Origin: Morganella morganii
GTDB taxonomy: Bacteria; Pseudomonadota; Gammaproteobacteria; Enterobacterales; Enterobacteriaceae
NCBI RefSeq assembly: GCF_019243775.1
Contig: NZ_CP069157.1
Location: 3,235,418 to 3,299,417, forward strand
Reading direction: 5' to 3'
DNA: 64,000 bases
Both the position numbers and the translations under genes were made by a program. Every line of letters begins with the position of its first letter. Position 1 is the stretch's first letter. Under the pieces are notes generated by a model. The model was not told the DNA's origin and made no database searches. It saw nothing but the letters and a program-made list of their open reading frames with translations. This document shows, piece by piece, positions 22,425-33,677 of this stretch.

Positions 22425-22919
22425 TCAGCTCTTACGGCGCTCTAAGATTTCAAAGCAGAAACCGTGAGAGTTTGCTTCATCCGCGTCATGATATTCCATA
22501 AAAGTAGAGTCCCACTCATCCGGCTCATAGTCAGGGAAGTAAGTATCCCCGCTGACTTCCGCATCAACGTGTGTCAGATATAAACGATCCGCCAGCGGCA
22601 GGAATTGTCCGTAGACTTTACCGCCGCCCATTACCATGATCTCACCGTCTGTTTCTTTCTGTGCAATCGCCAGTGCTTCTTCCACAGACTTCGCCCAGAC
22701 CACGCGATCATCGTTGCCCGGCGTACGGCTGAGCACGATATTGAGGCGATCCGGCAGAGGACGGCCGATAGATTCATAAGTCACACGACCCATGATCACC
22801 GGTTTATTCACCGTATTACGTTTAAACCATGCCAGGTCTTCCGGCAGTGTCCATGGCATCGCATTTTCCATGCCAATAACCCGATCCATAGCTAAAGCAG
22901 CGATCAAGCTAATGTTCAT
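22425..22919 (-). CDS. folA: Dihydrofolate reductase
   Basis: Reduces dihydrofolate to tetrahydrofolate with NADPH; it is the target of trimethoprim and refills the folate pool used by ThyA. The 164-residue chromosomal-type enzyme shows '[17 protein letters not shown]' (Met20-loop region with the catalytic Asp equivalent), '[16 protein letters not shown]' and '[15 protein letters not shown]'. It is 5 residues longer than E. coli FolA, with a lysine/arginine-rich end. No resistance mutation can be called with confidence from sequence alone. Confidence 0.96.
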   Translation of the reverse strand: MNISLIAALAMDRVIGMENAMPWTLPEDLAWFKRNTVNKPVIMGRVTYESIGRPLPDRLNIVLSRTPGNDDRVVWAKSVEEALAIAQKETDGEIMVMGGGKVYGQFLPLADRLYLTHVDAEVSGDTYFPDYEPDEWDSTFMEYHDADEANSHGFCFEILERRKS

Positions 22920-23090
22920 TCATTTCACCTTAGGGCTGAGAGAAATTTTGCCGTCACTATACGTAAACTACTCAATGCCGTCGACTGAATTCAGTGTTTC
23001 ATCAATACAAATAATTTATTTGTCTTCACACTTGAAGGTGAGTCATACTTTTACTCTGCATTCAGGTCTTTTTCAGCAAGGATATACCAC

Positions 23091-23705
23091 ATGTATGACG
23101 CCACTCTGATGGTCACCACCATCGCTGCGCTCGGTATGATCTCCCCGGGCCCGGACTTCTTTCTGATTGTGAAAAACGCAGCCCGTTACCAGCGTGCCGC
23201 CGCCATGATGACCGCATTGGGCGTGCTGTCCGCGATCGCCATTCACATGACCTACTGCGTGGCCGGGCTTGCTGTGATCATCACCACCACACCGTGGCTG
23301 TTTATGATCCTCAAATATGCCGGGGCGGCTTACCTTATCTGGATAGGGATCAACAGCCTGCTGGCACGTGCCGGGCATACCCTTGATACCGGGGACGGCT
23401 CACATCAGCGCATTTCTTATAAGAAAGCCTTTATGCAGGGATTTCTCTGCAACCTGCTGAACCCGAAAGCCACACTCTTTTTCCTTGCTATTTTTACCCA
23501 GGTACTGGATATCAATTCCGGATTTGGTGAAAAACTCTGGTATGCTGCTATTGTGATGGGACTGGCAGTGGTTTACTGGCCATCGCTGGTACTGCTGATT
23601 CAGAGTGCTCCGGTACGCCACGGATTGGCGAAAATTCAGAAATATATCGATAAGGTCCTTGGCGTCGTCCTGATTGGCTTTGGCGTCCGGGTCGCAATGA
23701 GCTGA
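23091..23705 (+). CDS. LysE/RhtB-family amino acid exporter
   Basis: A 204-residue inner-membrane protein with about six hydrophobic segments and the family mark 'GMISPGPDFFLIVKNAARY' near the N-terminus, plus 'NLLNPKATLFFLAIFTQ' in the middle, both typical of LysE/RhtB exporters that pump out amino acids or related small molecules. The substrate cannot be read from the sequence. The stop codon overlaps the start of the nucleotidyltransferase gene by one base, so the two are probably co-expressed. Not part of the folA neighbourhood in E. coli. Confidence 0.88.
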   Translation: MYDATLMVTTIAALGMISPGPDFFLIVKNAARYQRAAAMMTALGVLSAIAIHMTYCVAGLAVIITTTPWLFMILKYAGAAYLIWIGINSLLARAGHTLDTGDGSHQRISYKKAFMQGFLCNLLNPKATLFFLAIFTQVLDINSGFGEKLWYAAIVMGLAVVYWPSLVLLIQSAPVRHGLAKIQKYIDKVLGVVLIGFGVRVAMS

Positions 23706-24469
23706 TGATTATGATAATGAAAACAGATAAATACACTTTTCAGCCGGAATTTCAGAATGTGATACAGGATGCAGTACAGTCCCTGTGTACTGCACTGCCG
23801 GGTATTCTGCACAGCATCTATGTTTACGGCAGTGTGGCAGAAGGCCGCGCTGTCCCGGGCCGCTCTGATCTGGATCTGACCCTGGTTTTGCACCGGCCGC
23901 TCAGTGCGGCGGAAAAAACCATTCTCCGTTGTCTGGACAAAGCACTGACCGCGCGTCACAGCAGTGTGTCAAAAATCGGGTTTGATACCGGCCTGCTGTC
24001 AGAAGTGACCTCTGCGGAAGAACAGCCGGTCTGGGCTTACTGGCTGGCACACTTTTGCCTGCCGGTCTGGGGTGATGACCTGACACTGAAACTGCCTGTC
24101 GTGACACTGAACCGTGAGATTATACACGGCATTAACGGTGATTTTCCGGTACTCGTCCGTACCAACCTGATGCAGTTACAGAAAAGCCCGCCGCTGACTG
24201 AGATCCGGCGGATAAAACGGGAAACCGCGCGGCGTCTGCTGCGTGCCACCGCCCTGGTGTGGAATGACTATGAGACCTGCACTTACCCGCTGCCGCTGCC
24301 GCAGATGGCCGGAAAAGCGATTGCGCTGTATCCGGAAAAGCGCCACGCGATCACCTTCCTGCTGGGGCAGACCGAAGAACCGGATACCGGCATCATTCAG
24401 TTTATCGCAGTAGCAGGGACATTCTCCCGCTGGCTGCGGGATGAGGAAAAACGGCTGCTGAGCCGCTGA
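23705..24469 (+). CDS. Uncharacterised nucleotidyltransferase (aminoglycoside-adenylyltransferase-like)
   Basis: A 254-residue protein with a polymerase-beta-type nucleotidyltransferase core: 'YGSVAEGRAVPGRSDLDL' at 41-58 holds the GS motif and two metal aspartates (Asp55 and Asp57). 'LPVWGDDL' near 117 and a helical C-terminal half with 'LVRTNLMQLQ' recall the layout of ANT-type antibiotic adenylyltransferases, but I do not recognise a named resistance gene and the substrate is unknown. Three in-frame ATG codons (23705, 23711, 23717) are possible starts; none has a strong ribosome-binding site, which fits coupling to the exporter stop. Confidence 0.75.
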   Translation: MIMIMKTDKYTFQPEFQNVIQDAVQSLCTALPGILHSIYVYGSVAEGRAVPGRSDLDLTLVLHRPLSAAEKTILRCLDKALTARHSSVSKIGFDTGLLSEVTSAEEQPVWAYWLAHFCLPVWGDDLTLKLPVVTLNREIIHGINGDFPVLVRTNLMQLQKSPPLTEIRRIKRETARRLLRATALVWNDYETCTYPLPLPQMAGKAIALYPEKRHAITFLLGQTEEPDTGIIQFIAVAGTFSRWLRDEEKRLLSR

Positions 24470-24477
24470 GAAAACCA

Positions 24478-24512
24478 TAAAAAGACCGCTGATTATTCAG
24501 CGGTTTTTTTAT
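24478..24512. terminator. Bidirectional terminator between nucleotidyltransferase gene and ftsP
   Basis: ACCGCTGA and TCAGCGGT form an 8-bp stem with a 4-base loop (TTAT), A-rich on the left and followed by seven T. Confidence 0.85.
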
Positions 24513-24522
24513 ATCCGGTATT

Positions 24523-25950
24523 TTAATACTGGGAAGAAGGTTCGATTTCCAGCTGCCCGGTAACCCCTCTGTCAGCCTGCTCCAGGAACTGGCTGTAATA
24601 GAAGAACGGGAAGTGGGAATACGACGACTGCATCATCTGCACCAGCAATTCACTGCGCCCGTCAATCCAGACAGTATCTTTCCAGCCGTAATCCTGCGGC
24701 TGCGGGGACTGACCGTTATGGTTGATCACCTTAAAGCGGACACCGCTGATATGGAACGGCTGCGGGGTATCGGTTGTGACAACCCAGCGCTCCCAGTTGC
24801 CCTGCTGTGTGCGGATATCAGTGCGGCTCATATCCCACATCGCGCCGTTAATCCCCGGCGGTGACAGACTGAGTGACACATCGCGGTTACGGACACCGGT
24901 CGTGATTTGTGTCGGATCCTGAATCAGGGTGGTTGGTAAATTATCCGTTACCAGCGAGATCAGGCCGGTTGCGCGGATAGTCAGCACATTGGTATTCACC
25001 AGTGTGTTTGATGTCTCAAACAGACTTTTAAAACGCTCTGTCAGAGTAGCAGATTCCCCGGCCGTGATAGTCAGTGTTTCTGTTTTTGACATATCGATCA
25101 GCACTTCACGCCGTTCACCCGGTGACAGGGACAGCACCTCAACCGCCACTGGTGACGGCAGCAGCCCCTGATCAGAGGCAATCATATAGAACGGACGGCC
25201 GTCACTGAGTTTCAGTTCAAAGCGGCGGGCGTTTGCGGCATTAACCATGCGCAGCCGGATCCAGCCTTTCGACACTTCCAGATACGGATCTTCCGCACCG
25301 TTGACGATCAGCCGGTCACCGATAAACATACCGTCACTTTCTGTGCGGTACTCCGGTGAACCGAAGGAATCCAGGCGTTTATCCTGAATGATCAGCGGGA
25401 AATCATTGACGCCGTACTCTTTCGGCAACGGCAGATTACGGCTTTCCTCATCATCCACAATCCACATGCCGGCGAGCCCGTTATAAACGTGCGGCGCCAT
25501 CCGGTTCGGGGTATTGGCATGATACCAGCAGGTTGCAGCCGGCTGGCGCACCGGGATCACCGGCGACCACTCGGTATTCGGTGAAATCAGACGGGCAGCG
25601 CCCCCTGCGACAGTACCGGGCACCAGCAGCCCGCTGACATTGACCGCAACCGGCTCTGACAGGCGGTTGCTGTAAATCATTTTGATGTCATCGCCGTTAC
25701 GGACGCGGACAGTCGGCCCGAGATAACGGCCGTTAAAGCCCCAGACACTGGCCTGAGTTTTACCGTTAAATGACCAGTGTGTACGCTGCATCGTCAGAAA
25801 TAACGGCTGTCCGTTGCGGCTTTCCAGCAATGGCGGAACAGGTAACGGCTGACTGCCGCCCTCATCTGCCGCGCGGACAGACAGAGGCAGTGAGCCTAAA
25901 CACACAGCTAAGCCGGATGCTTGAATAAACCGGCGCCGACTCAGGGTCAT
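24523..25950 (-). CDS. ftsP: Cell division protein FtsP (SufI), Tat-exported cupredoxin-fold protein
   Basis: Periplasmic multicopper-oxidase-like protein without copper that protects the divisome under stress in E. coli. The start at 25950 has GGAG upstream and gives 475 residues beginning with a twin-arginine signal (SRRRFIQASG) and cleavage near 'VRA'. Three cupredoxin domains follow. Conserved segments include 'PPLLESRNGQPLF', 'NGRYLGPTVRV' and 'WYHANTPNRMAPHVYNGLAG'. The canonical His-Cys-His copper motif near the C-terminus is missing, as in E. coli SufI. An in-frame ATG at 26001 would bury the Tat signal. Neighbour plsC matches E. coli order. Confidence 0.95.
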   Translation of the reverse strand: MTLSRRRFIQASGLAVCLGSLPLSVRAADEGGSQPLPVPPLLESRNGQPLFLTMQRTHWSFNGKTQASVWGFNGRYLGPTVRVRNGDDIKMIYSNRLSEPVAVNVSGLLVPGTVAGGAARLISPNTEWSPVIPVRQPAATCWYHANTPNRMAPHVYNGLAGMWIVDDEESRNLPLPKEYGVNDFPLIIQDKRLDSFGSPEYRTESDGMFIGDRLIVNGAEDPYLEVSKGWIRLRMVNAANARRFELKLSDGRPFYMIASDQGLLPSPVAVEVLSLSPGERREVLIDMSKTETLTITAGESATLTERFKSLFETSNTLVNTNVLTIRATGLISLVTDNLPTTLIQDPTQITTGVRNRDVSLSLSPPGINGAMWDMSRTDIRTQQGNWERWVVTTDTPQPFHISGVRFKVINHNGQSPQPQDYGWKDTVWIDGRSELLVQMMQSSYSHFPFFYYSQFLEQADRGVTGQLEIEPSSQY

Positions 25951-26178
25951 AGCATCTCCGAAAAAAACGTTTCCATGATTTTTATGATTTGTGCCGAACA
26001 CCCGTATGCCGGTGAGCAGACAGAGACATCCGTGTTATCGTTTCATGAAGGGCATACGCTTAACAACGGAGTGTTAAGCGTATGATATAGCGGATGAAGA
26101 GCAATTCCTAAACTTATCTATGATAAGTTGCAAAATAATAAGGCTGGTATTGTATAACCAGCGTGACAGTCACGGAAA

Positions 26179-26925
26179 TTAAGCGTCTTTACGACCCTTT
26201 TGTTTTTCCATTTCAATCACTTCCTTATCCAGCTCCGCGATACGTTTGATCATCATCTGGCGGCAATCTTCGGCCAGTTCACGCACCTGTTCACGGGTAT
26301 ATTTTGAGGTATCAACCGGCGGCAGCATTTCCACAATCACCACACCATTATCCCAGCGGTTCAGTTTAATACGCCCCTGAGTGGTGGACACACATACCGG
26401 CACCACCGGCACACCGGCGGCCATTGCCGCGTGGAAAGCACCGGTTTTAAACGGCAGCATACCGCGGCCCCGGCTGCGCGTGCCTTCCGGGAACATCCAG
26501 ACAGAGATATTGCGTTTTTTGATCTGATCCGCCACCTGGGTAATGGTGTTATGGGCCTTGCTGCGGTTGCTCCGGTCAATCAGGATATTCCCCGAAATCC
26601 AGTACAGCTGCCCGAAAAACGGGATCCAAATCAGACTGCGTTTACCGACAGTCACTGTACGCGGCTGCACCGCATTCGACATAGTGATCATGTCATAGTT
26701 GTTCTGGTGGTTGCCCACATACACACAGGAACCGTAGTGTTTCGCTTCTTCCGGAATGCGGTACACCATTTTGATGCCGAAAACATGAGAGAGCTTGCCG
26801 TACATGCGGCCGAAAGTCATCACATGCTTCGGGTTACGCGGGCTGGTCAGGCAGATAAGAATGCCGGCCAGACTACCGAAAATACAATAAAAAATAACGA
26901 TGATGATACGTAAAATGGCTAACAT
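26179..26925 (-). CDS. plsC: 1-acylglycerol-3-phosphate O-acyltransferase
   Basis: Adds the second acyl chain to make phosphatidic acid, the precursor of all membrane phospholipids. The 248-residue protein has an N-terminal membrane segment (about 3-25), the catalytic NHQNNYD motif (72-78, NHx4D) and FPEGTRSRG (145-153) for substrate binding, then a charged C-terminal helix. Length is close to E. coli PlsC (245). It follows parC on the minus strand, as in E. coli. Confidence 0.96.
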   Translation of the reverse strand: MLAILRIIIVIFYCIFGSLAGILICLTSPRNPKHVMTFGRMYGKLSHVFGIKMVYRIPEEAKHYGSCVYVGNHQNNYDMITMSNAVQPRTVTVGKRSLIWIPFFGQLYWISGNILIDRSNRSKAHNTITQVADQIKKRNISVWMFPEGTRSRGRGMLPFKTGAFHAAMAAGVPVVPVCVSTTQGRIKLNRWDNGVVIVEMLPPVDTSKYTREQVRELAEDCRQMMIKRIAELDKEVIEMEKQKGRKDA

Positions 26926-26949
26926 GCGTCCCCCGCAAAATGGCCTTTT

Positions 26950-26976
26950 AAGAAAAGCGGGGCAATCATTGCCCCG
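26950..26976 (-). terminator. Terminator after parC
   Basis: On the minus strand CGGGGCAA and TTGCCCCG form an 8-bp stem, then CTTTTCTTAAAA. It lies 29 bases beyond the parC stop and before the plsC start, suggesting that plsC also has its own promoter. Confidence 0.65.
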
Positions 26977-27004
26977 TGAATAGTATCGCTGTTAATACCG
27001 GATA

Positions 27005-29266
27005 TTACGCCTTCGGCTCCGGTACAGAAATATCAATCCGTTCGATCTTTTTCTGCATGCCGCGCGGCAGTGCCGTACCACGGCGTCCGCGCTCAGCACG
27101 GAATTTCTGCAGATCTTCCGGACGCAGCATCAGTTTACGCTTACCGAAATGCAGTGTCACACTGGCATCCGGGCGGATCACAAACAGATGTGCCAGACCG
27201 TCTTCCCCGGCTACGGCCGCCGCAGAGGTAATGGAGATAATTTTGTTCCCCTTCCCTTTTGACAGCTGCGGCAGGTCACCGACAGGGAACAGCAGCATCC
27301 GCCCTTCCTGCGATACTGCCAGCAGAAGGTCGTTTTCCTCGTCATTCACCTCAATCGGCGTCATGACTTTCGCGTTATCCGGCAGCGTGATCAGTACTTT
27401 CCCGGCTTTGTTTTTCGCGACCAGGTCACTGAATGTACAGATAAAGCCGTAACCAGCATCCGAGGCCATCAGGTACTTCTGATTTTCATCGTTCATCAGT
27501 ACCTGTTCAAACACGGCACCCGGCGGCGGTGTCAGTTTGCCGGTCAGCGGCTCGCCCTGACCACGGGCACCCGGCAGTTCCAGCGGATCGAGCGAATAAC
27601 TGCGCCCGGTGGAATCAAGGAATACCACCGGCTGATTACTTTTGCCCCGTGCCGCGCCAAGGAAGGTATCACCCGCTTTGTAGTTCATGCCGGACGGGTC
27701 GATATCATGGCCTTTGGCGCTGCGCACCCAGCCCATCTGTGACAGCACAATCGTCACCGGTTCGGACGGCAGAATGTCATGCTCGCTCATGGCTTTCGCC
27801 TCTTCGCGCTCGTTGAGCGGGGAGCGGCGATCGTCACCGTACTGTTTAGCGTCTTCCTCAAGCTCTTTTTTCAGCAGCGTGTTCATACGCCGCTCAGAGC
27901 CGAGAATAGCCTGTAATTTATCACGCTCTTTGGCCAGCTCATCCTGCTCGCCACGGATTTTCATCTCTTCGAGTTTGGCTAAATGGCGTAATTTCAGTTC
28001 GAGGATGGCTTCCGCCTGAGTATCACTCAGCCCGAAACGATCCATCAGTACCGGTTTCGGCTCATCTTCCGAACGGATGATTTCAATCACTTCATCAATG
28101 TTGAGATACGCGAGCAGCAAACCGTCAAGAATATGCAGACGGCGCAGTACTTTTTCCAGCCGGTGATTCAGGCGGCGGCGCACCGTTTCGCGGCGGTAAA
28201 CCAGCCACTCATTGAGGATCTCAACCAGCCCTTTAACCGCCGGACGTCCGTCCAGACCGATCATATTCAGGTTGATACGGTAGCTTCTTTCCAGATCCGT
28301 GGTCGCGAACAGGTGAGTCATCACCTGATCAAGATCGATCCGGTTACTGCGCGGCACAACCACCAGCCGGGTCGGGTTTTCATGATCCGACTCATCGCGC
28401 AGATCTTCCACCATCGGCAGTTTTTTCGCCCGCATCTGTGCAGCTATCTGCTCCAGCACTTTCGCGCCGGAAACCTGATGCGGCAGCGCGGTGATCACCG
28501 CATTACCGTCCTCAGTTGTCCACACCGCGCGCATACGCACAGAGCCACGGCCGGATTTATAGATTTTACGGATATCCTCCGGTCCGGTGATGATTTCCGC
28601 TTCTGTCGGATAATCAGGGCCGGGGATAAACGCCATCACCTCTTCGAGAGACAGAGACGGCTTGTCAATCAGCGCCAGCAGTGCACCGGTCACTTCACGG
28701 GCATTGTGCGGCGGAATATCCGTCGCCATACCGACCGCAATCCCGGTGGTGCCGTTGAGCAGAATGTTCGGCAGACGCGCCGGTAACATTTTCGGCTCCT
28801 GCATGGTGCCGTCAAAGTTCGGCACCCAGTCTGCGGTGCCGTGTCCCAGTTCACTGAGCAGCACTTCCGCATATTTTGACAGGCGCGATTCGGTATAACG
28901 CATGGCGGCGAAGGATTTCGGATCATCCGGTGCCCCCCAGTTCCCCTGACCGTCCACCAGCGGGTAGCGGTAAGAGAACGGCTGCGCCATCAGTACCATC
29001 GCCTCATAGCAGGCGCTGTCGCCGTGCGGATGGTATTTACCCAGCACGTCACCGACGGTACGGGCAGATTTTTTGTATTTGGCGGAGTTGCTTAACCCCA
29101 GTTCAGACATGGCATACACGATACGCCGCTGAACTGGTTTTAACCCGTCGCCGATAAAAGGGAGTGCCCTGTCCATGATGACGTACATGGAATAGTTGAG
29201 GTAGGCATTCTCTGTAAAATTATGAAGCGCCTGGCGCTCCACACCGTCATGAGTTATTTCACTCAT
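27005..29266 (-). CDS. parC: DNA topoisomerase IV subunit A
   Basis: Cleavage/rejoining subunit of topoisomerase IV, which unlinks daughter chromosomes. The 753 residues begin with the winged-helix region ('[13 protein letters not shown]') and the catalytic tyrosine in '[11 protein letters not shown]' (Tyr124, matching E. coli Tyr120). The coiled-coil gate and C-terminal beta-pinwheel follow. In the quinolone-resistance region '[12 protein letters not shown]' the residues matching E. coli Ser80 and Glu84 are unmutated (Ser84 and Glu88 here, from a 4-residue longer start). parE lies just upstream on the same strand. Confidence 0.97.
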   Translation of the reverse strand: MSEITHDGVERQALHNFTENAYLNYSMYVIMDRALPFIGDGLKPVQRRIVYAMSELGLSNSAKYKKSARTVGDVLGKYHPHGDSACYEAMVLMAQPFSYRYPLVDGQGNWGAPDDPKSFAAMRYTESRLSKYAEVLLSELGHGTADWVPNFDGTMQEPKMLPARLPNILLNGTTGIAVGMATDIPPHNAREVTGALLALIDKPSLSLEEVMAFIPGPDYPTEAEIITGPEDIRKIYKSGRGSVRMRAVWTTEDGNAVITALPHQVSGAKVLEQIAAQMRAKKLPMVEDLRDESDHENPTRLVVVPRSNRIDLDQVMTHLFATTDLERSYRINLNMIGLDGRPAVKGLVEILNEWLVYRRETVRRRLNHRLEKVLRRLHILDGLLLAYLNIDEVIEIIRSEDEPKPVLMDRFGLSDTQAEAILELKLRHLAKLEEMKIRGEQDELAKERDKLQAILGSERRMNTLLKKELEEDAKQYGDDRRSPLNEREEAKAMSEHDILPSEPVTIVLSQMGWVRSAKGHDIDPSGMNYKAGDTFLGAARGKSNQPVVFLDSTGRSYSLDPLELPGARGQGEPLTGKLTPPPGAVFEQVLMNDENQKYLMASDAGYGFICTFSDLVAKNKAGKVLITLPDNAKVMTPIEVNDEENDLLLAVSQEGRMLLFPVGDLPQLSKGKGNKIISITSAAAVAGEDGLAHLFVIRPDASVTLHFGKRKLMLRPEDLQKFRAERGRRGTALPRGMQKKIERIDISVPEPKA

Positions 29267-29308
29267 TCACTCTGTTCCTCTGACCTTTTGTGCCGTCACG
29301 GGGTGACA

Positions 29309-31210
<1,902 letters not shown>

Positions 31211-31299
31211 TTATCGGTTTTTCGCTAAAAAATAAACAAAATACGTGAATGATACTGGCGATAATACCAGTCCCTGATAAATTTAAATACGATTTTTCA

Positions 31300-31878
31300 T
31301 TAATGGCCGAGGCCGAGGAACTCAATTATCTGCGGAAAATAGCGCTGAAATCCGGTAAAGGCATGGTTTCCGCCGGGTTCAATCGTCTGTTTGCATGCCA
31401 CCAGATGGGTGACCGCCTGGCGGTAATCCAGCACTTCATCGCCGGTCTGCTGCAATAACCAGATCAAATCCGGTGATTCGACAGGATCGGCAAAAATCGC
31501 CCGTAAATCCTGCATATGATGCGGTTCGAGTGTGTAACGCTCGCCGGTGTAGGGGTTTTGATTTTCCCCGAGATAATCCTGAAGCAGATCAAACGGATAT
31601 ACTGCCGGATTGACCACCACAGCGGGGACATCAAACGCCTGTGACAGCCAGAGGGCAAAATACCCGCCCAGCGATGACCCGACAATTCCGGTGGTCTCAC
31701 CGGCCAGCGAGTTCATCAGATCTTCCAGAAACAGTGCAGCTTCATCCGGATAACAGGGGAGCTGCGGCTGTAACATCCGGATCGCCGGATGGTGCTCAGC
31801 CAGCCACGCTTTCAGCATCGTCCCTTTCTCTGACAACGGGGAACTGTTGAAGCCGTGCAGATAAAGGAGCGTCGCCAT
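31300..31878 (-). CDS. yqiA: Esterase YqiA
   Basis: Small alpha/beta-hydrolase with esterase activity on acyl-CoA and short esters in E. coli; the natural substrate is unknown. The 192-residue protein shows '[11 protein letters not shown]' (oxyanion region) at the start, the nucleophile elbow 'GSSLGGYFA' and the final histidine in 'GGNHAFTGF'. It overlaps the stop of cpdA by one base and precedes parE, the E. coli order. Confidence 0.94.
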   Translation of the reverse strand: MATLLYLHGFNSSPLSEKGTMLKAWLAEHHPAIRMLQPQLPCYPDEAALFLEDLMNSLAGETTGIVGSSLGGYFALWLSQAFDVPAVVVNPAVYPFDLLQDYLGENQNPYTGERYTLEPHHMQDLRAIFADPVESPDLIWLLQQTGDEVLDYRQAVTHLVACKQTIEPGGNHAFTGFQRYFPQIIEFLGLGH

Positions 31879-32711
31879 CAGTAACCGTCCGAACCCAGGT
31901 CGGGGCTGAATTCATCCGTATCCAGCCGGAACAGCTGTGTGGTCAGCGACGGATTATCACCGGTGGTCAGCTCCAGATAACGCCAGCCCGGAGCGGCGGT
32001 ATCCAGCGTAAAATTGGTGCAGTGCGGTTTGAACTGGACACAGGTCGACGGCGTGGCCAGCATGCGGATACCGTTCCACATCACATCCAGATCCTGATGA
32101 ATATGCCCGCACAAAATACCTTCAATATTCTGATAGCGGGTCAGAACCTCAGCCAGCATATGCGAGTTGCGCAGACTGTGCTGATCGAGCCAGGTACAGC
32201 CGGATGCCAGCGGATGGTGATGCAGCATAACAACAGTATGGCGGTCAGGCTGCTGCGCCAGGCAGTTATCCAGCCAGATAAGCTGATCATCACTCAGTTC
32301 GCCGTGCGGCACACTCTGAACCTGACTGTCGAGCAGCAGGATCTGCCACTGATCCCCGAGCAGCACCTGCTTGGAGGGAGAGATACCGGCGGCGGCCAGC
32401 TCCTGCGCCATGGACGGCTGGTAATCATGATTCCCCGGCAGCCAGACACACGGCGCCGGTAAACGGGCAATACCGTCCGTAAACCGCTGATAAGCCCGGG
32501 TGCTCTGATCCTGAACCAGATCACCGGTGGCAACAATCAGGTCGGCCGGTAACTGCTGTTTTACGATAGCATCCAGCACGGCATGGTAACTGTGCAGGGT
32601 ATTAATGCCCAGCAGCGTGTCGGTTTCGCCGGCAAAAAGATGCGTATCAGTAATCTGTAAAATTCTGACCGCAGCGCCGTCAGCCACGGGCAAGTGCAAC
32701 GGGGTTTCCAA
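31878..32711 (-). CDS. cpdA: 3',5'-cyclic AMP phosphodiesterase
   Basis: Hydrolyses cAMP and so tunes CRP signalling. The 277-residue class III phosphodiesterase carries the metallophosphoesterase motifs in order: 'ITDTHLF', 'GDLVQD', 'GNHD', 'VMLHHHPL' and 'GHIHQD'. It matches E. coli CpdA (275 residues). The gene yqiB, which sits between nudF and cpdA in E. coli, is absent; the gap to nudF is only 108 bases. Confidence 0.96.
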   Translation of the reverse strand: METPLHLPVADGAAVRILQITDTHLFAGETDTLLGINTLHSYHAVLDAIVKQQLPADLIVATGDLVQDQSTRAYQRFTDGIARLPAPCVWLPGNHDYQPSMAQELAAAGISPSKQVLLGDQWQILLLDSQVQSVPHGELSDDQLIWLDNCLAQQPDRHTVVMLHHHPLASGCTWLDQHSLRNSHMLAEVLTRYQNIEGILCGHIHQDLDVMWNGIRMLATPSTCVQFKPHCTNFTLDTAAPGWRYLELTTGDNPSLTTQLFRLDTDEFSPDLGSDGY

Positions 32712-32819
32712 TCGATGTCCTTGTTATTTTAACAACTAACATATAATGATAACGTGTTTCGGCGGAGAAGATCTGCAATCCCGCACACAATTCCCCGGAT
32801 GCGTATAAAAAAATCCGGA

Positions 32820-33458
32820 TTATTTATCCCGCCACGTTGTGCGTATACGTTCATAGTGCAGTGTAAGCCACTGAATTGCAATGACAGTTGCTGCGTTATC
32901 GATCACACCTTTTTCAACCCATTCATACGCCTGTTCCCGGCTGACCACATGAACACGGATGTCCTCATTCTCCTGCGCCAGCCCGTGAACCCCGCCCGCC
33001 GCTGTGGTATCTGCCTCGCCGATATACACATACATCCGCTCGGACGTCCCGCCCGGGCTTGAAAGATAACTCAGTGCAAAGGTACAGCGGCCGATTTTCA
33101 GCCCCGCTTCCTCTTCCGCTTCACGCCGTACCACATCTTCAGCGGATTCCCCGCTTTTATCGATCATCCCGGCCACGGCTTCCAGCAGCCAGGGCGTCTG
33201 ACTGCTTTCGATGGCCGGCAGACGAATCTGTTCAATCAGCACAATTTCATCACGAACCGGGTCATACGGCAAAATCACTCCGGCATTGCCCCGTTCGAAG
33301 ACCTCGCGGCGGATTTCCGGGCTCCAGCCGCCCTCAAATAACCGGTGACGGAAACGGTATTCATTAATCTTAAAGAATCCTGAAAACAGGGTTTTCTTAC
33401 TGATTATCTCCACGTCATCGCTGCTGAACTCAAAAGGTAATCCTGATGTGTGTTTCAT
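32820..33458 (-). CDS. nudF: ADP-ribose diphosphatase (Nudix)
   Basis: Splits ADP-ribose to AMP and ribose 5-phosphate; in E. coli it also affects glycogen synthesis through ADP-glucose. The 212 residues include the Nudix box 'SGESAEDVVRREAEEEAGL' and the preceding 'WLLEAVAGMID' typical of ADP-ribose pyrophosphatases. Divergent from tolC, as in E. coli, with a 219-base shared regulatory region. Confidence 0.95.
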   Translation of the reverse strand: MKHTSGLPFEFSSDDVEIISKKTLFSGFFKINEYRFRHRLFEGGWSPEIRREVFERGNAGVILPYDPVRDEIVLIEQIRLPAIESSQTPWLLEAVAGMIDKSGESAEDVVRREAEEEAGLKIGRCTFALSYLSSPGGTSERMYVYIGEADTTAAGGVHGLAQENEDIRVHVVSREQAYEWVEKGVIDNAATVIAIQWLTLHYERIRTTWRDK

Positions 33459-33567
33459 ACTATTTTCTCCGCCAATACATCAATTATCAGTGATAATGGC
33501 CTTTTTCCTCTGCTGAGATAAAGAAATTTTCATCCCGTTGAGGTAAAGTTAAGCTAATTTAACGCAG

Positions 33568-33613
33568 AAGGCACAAACGGCTACCTTTATTAGCGAGCGG
33601 ACTCTGCTAGAAT
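33568..33613 (+). promoter_or_regulatory. tolC promoter with mar/sox/rob-like box
   Basis: The sequence at 33568-33587 contains GCAC, then five bases, then GCTACC, which resembles the marbox consensus (GCAC, gap, RYYAAAY) with two mismatches in the right half. The E. coli tolC marbox occupies the same place, just upstream of CTGCTAGAAT. Here CTGCTAGAAT is also present, with the -10 TAGAAT at 33608-33613. This supports MarA/SoxS/Rob control of tolC, by position and similarity only. Confidence 0.6.
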
Positions 33614-33677
33614 TAGAGCCATTTGGTGCTTCCCGTGAGGCAACTGACAGATTAGCGCTGTGCAAAAAGGAATCCTA

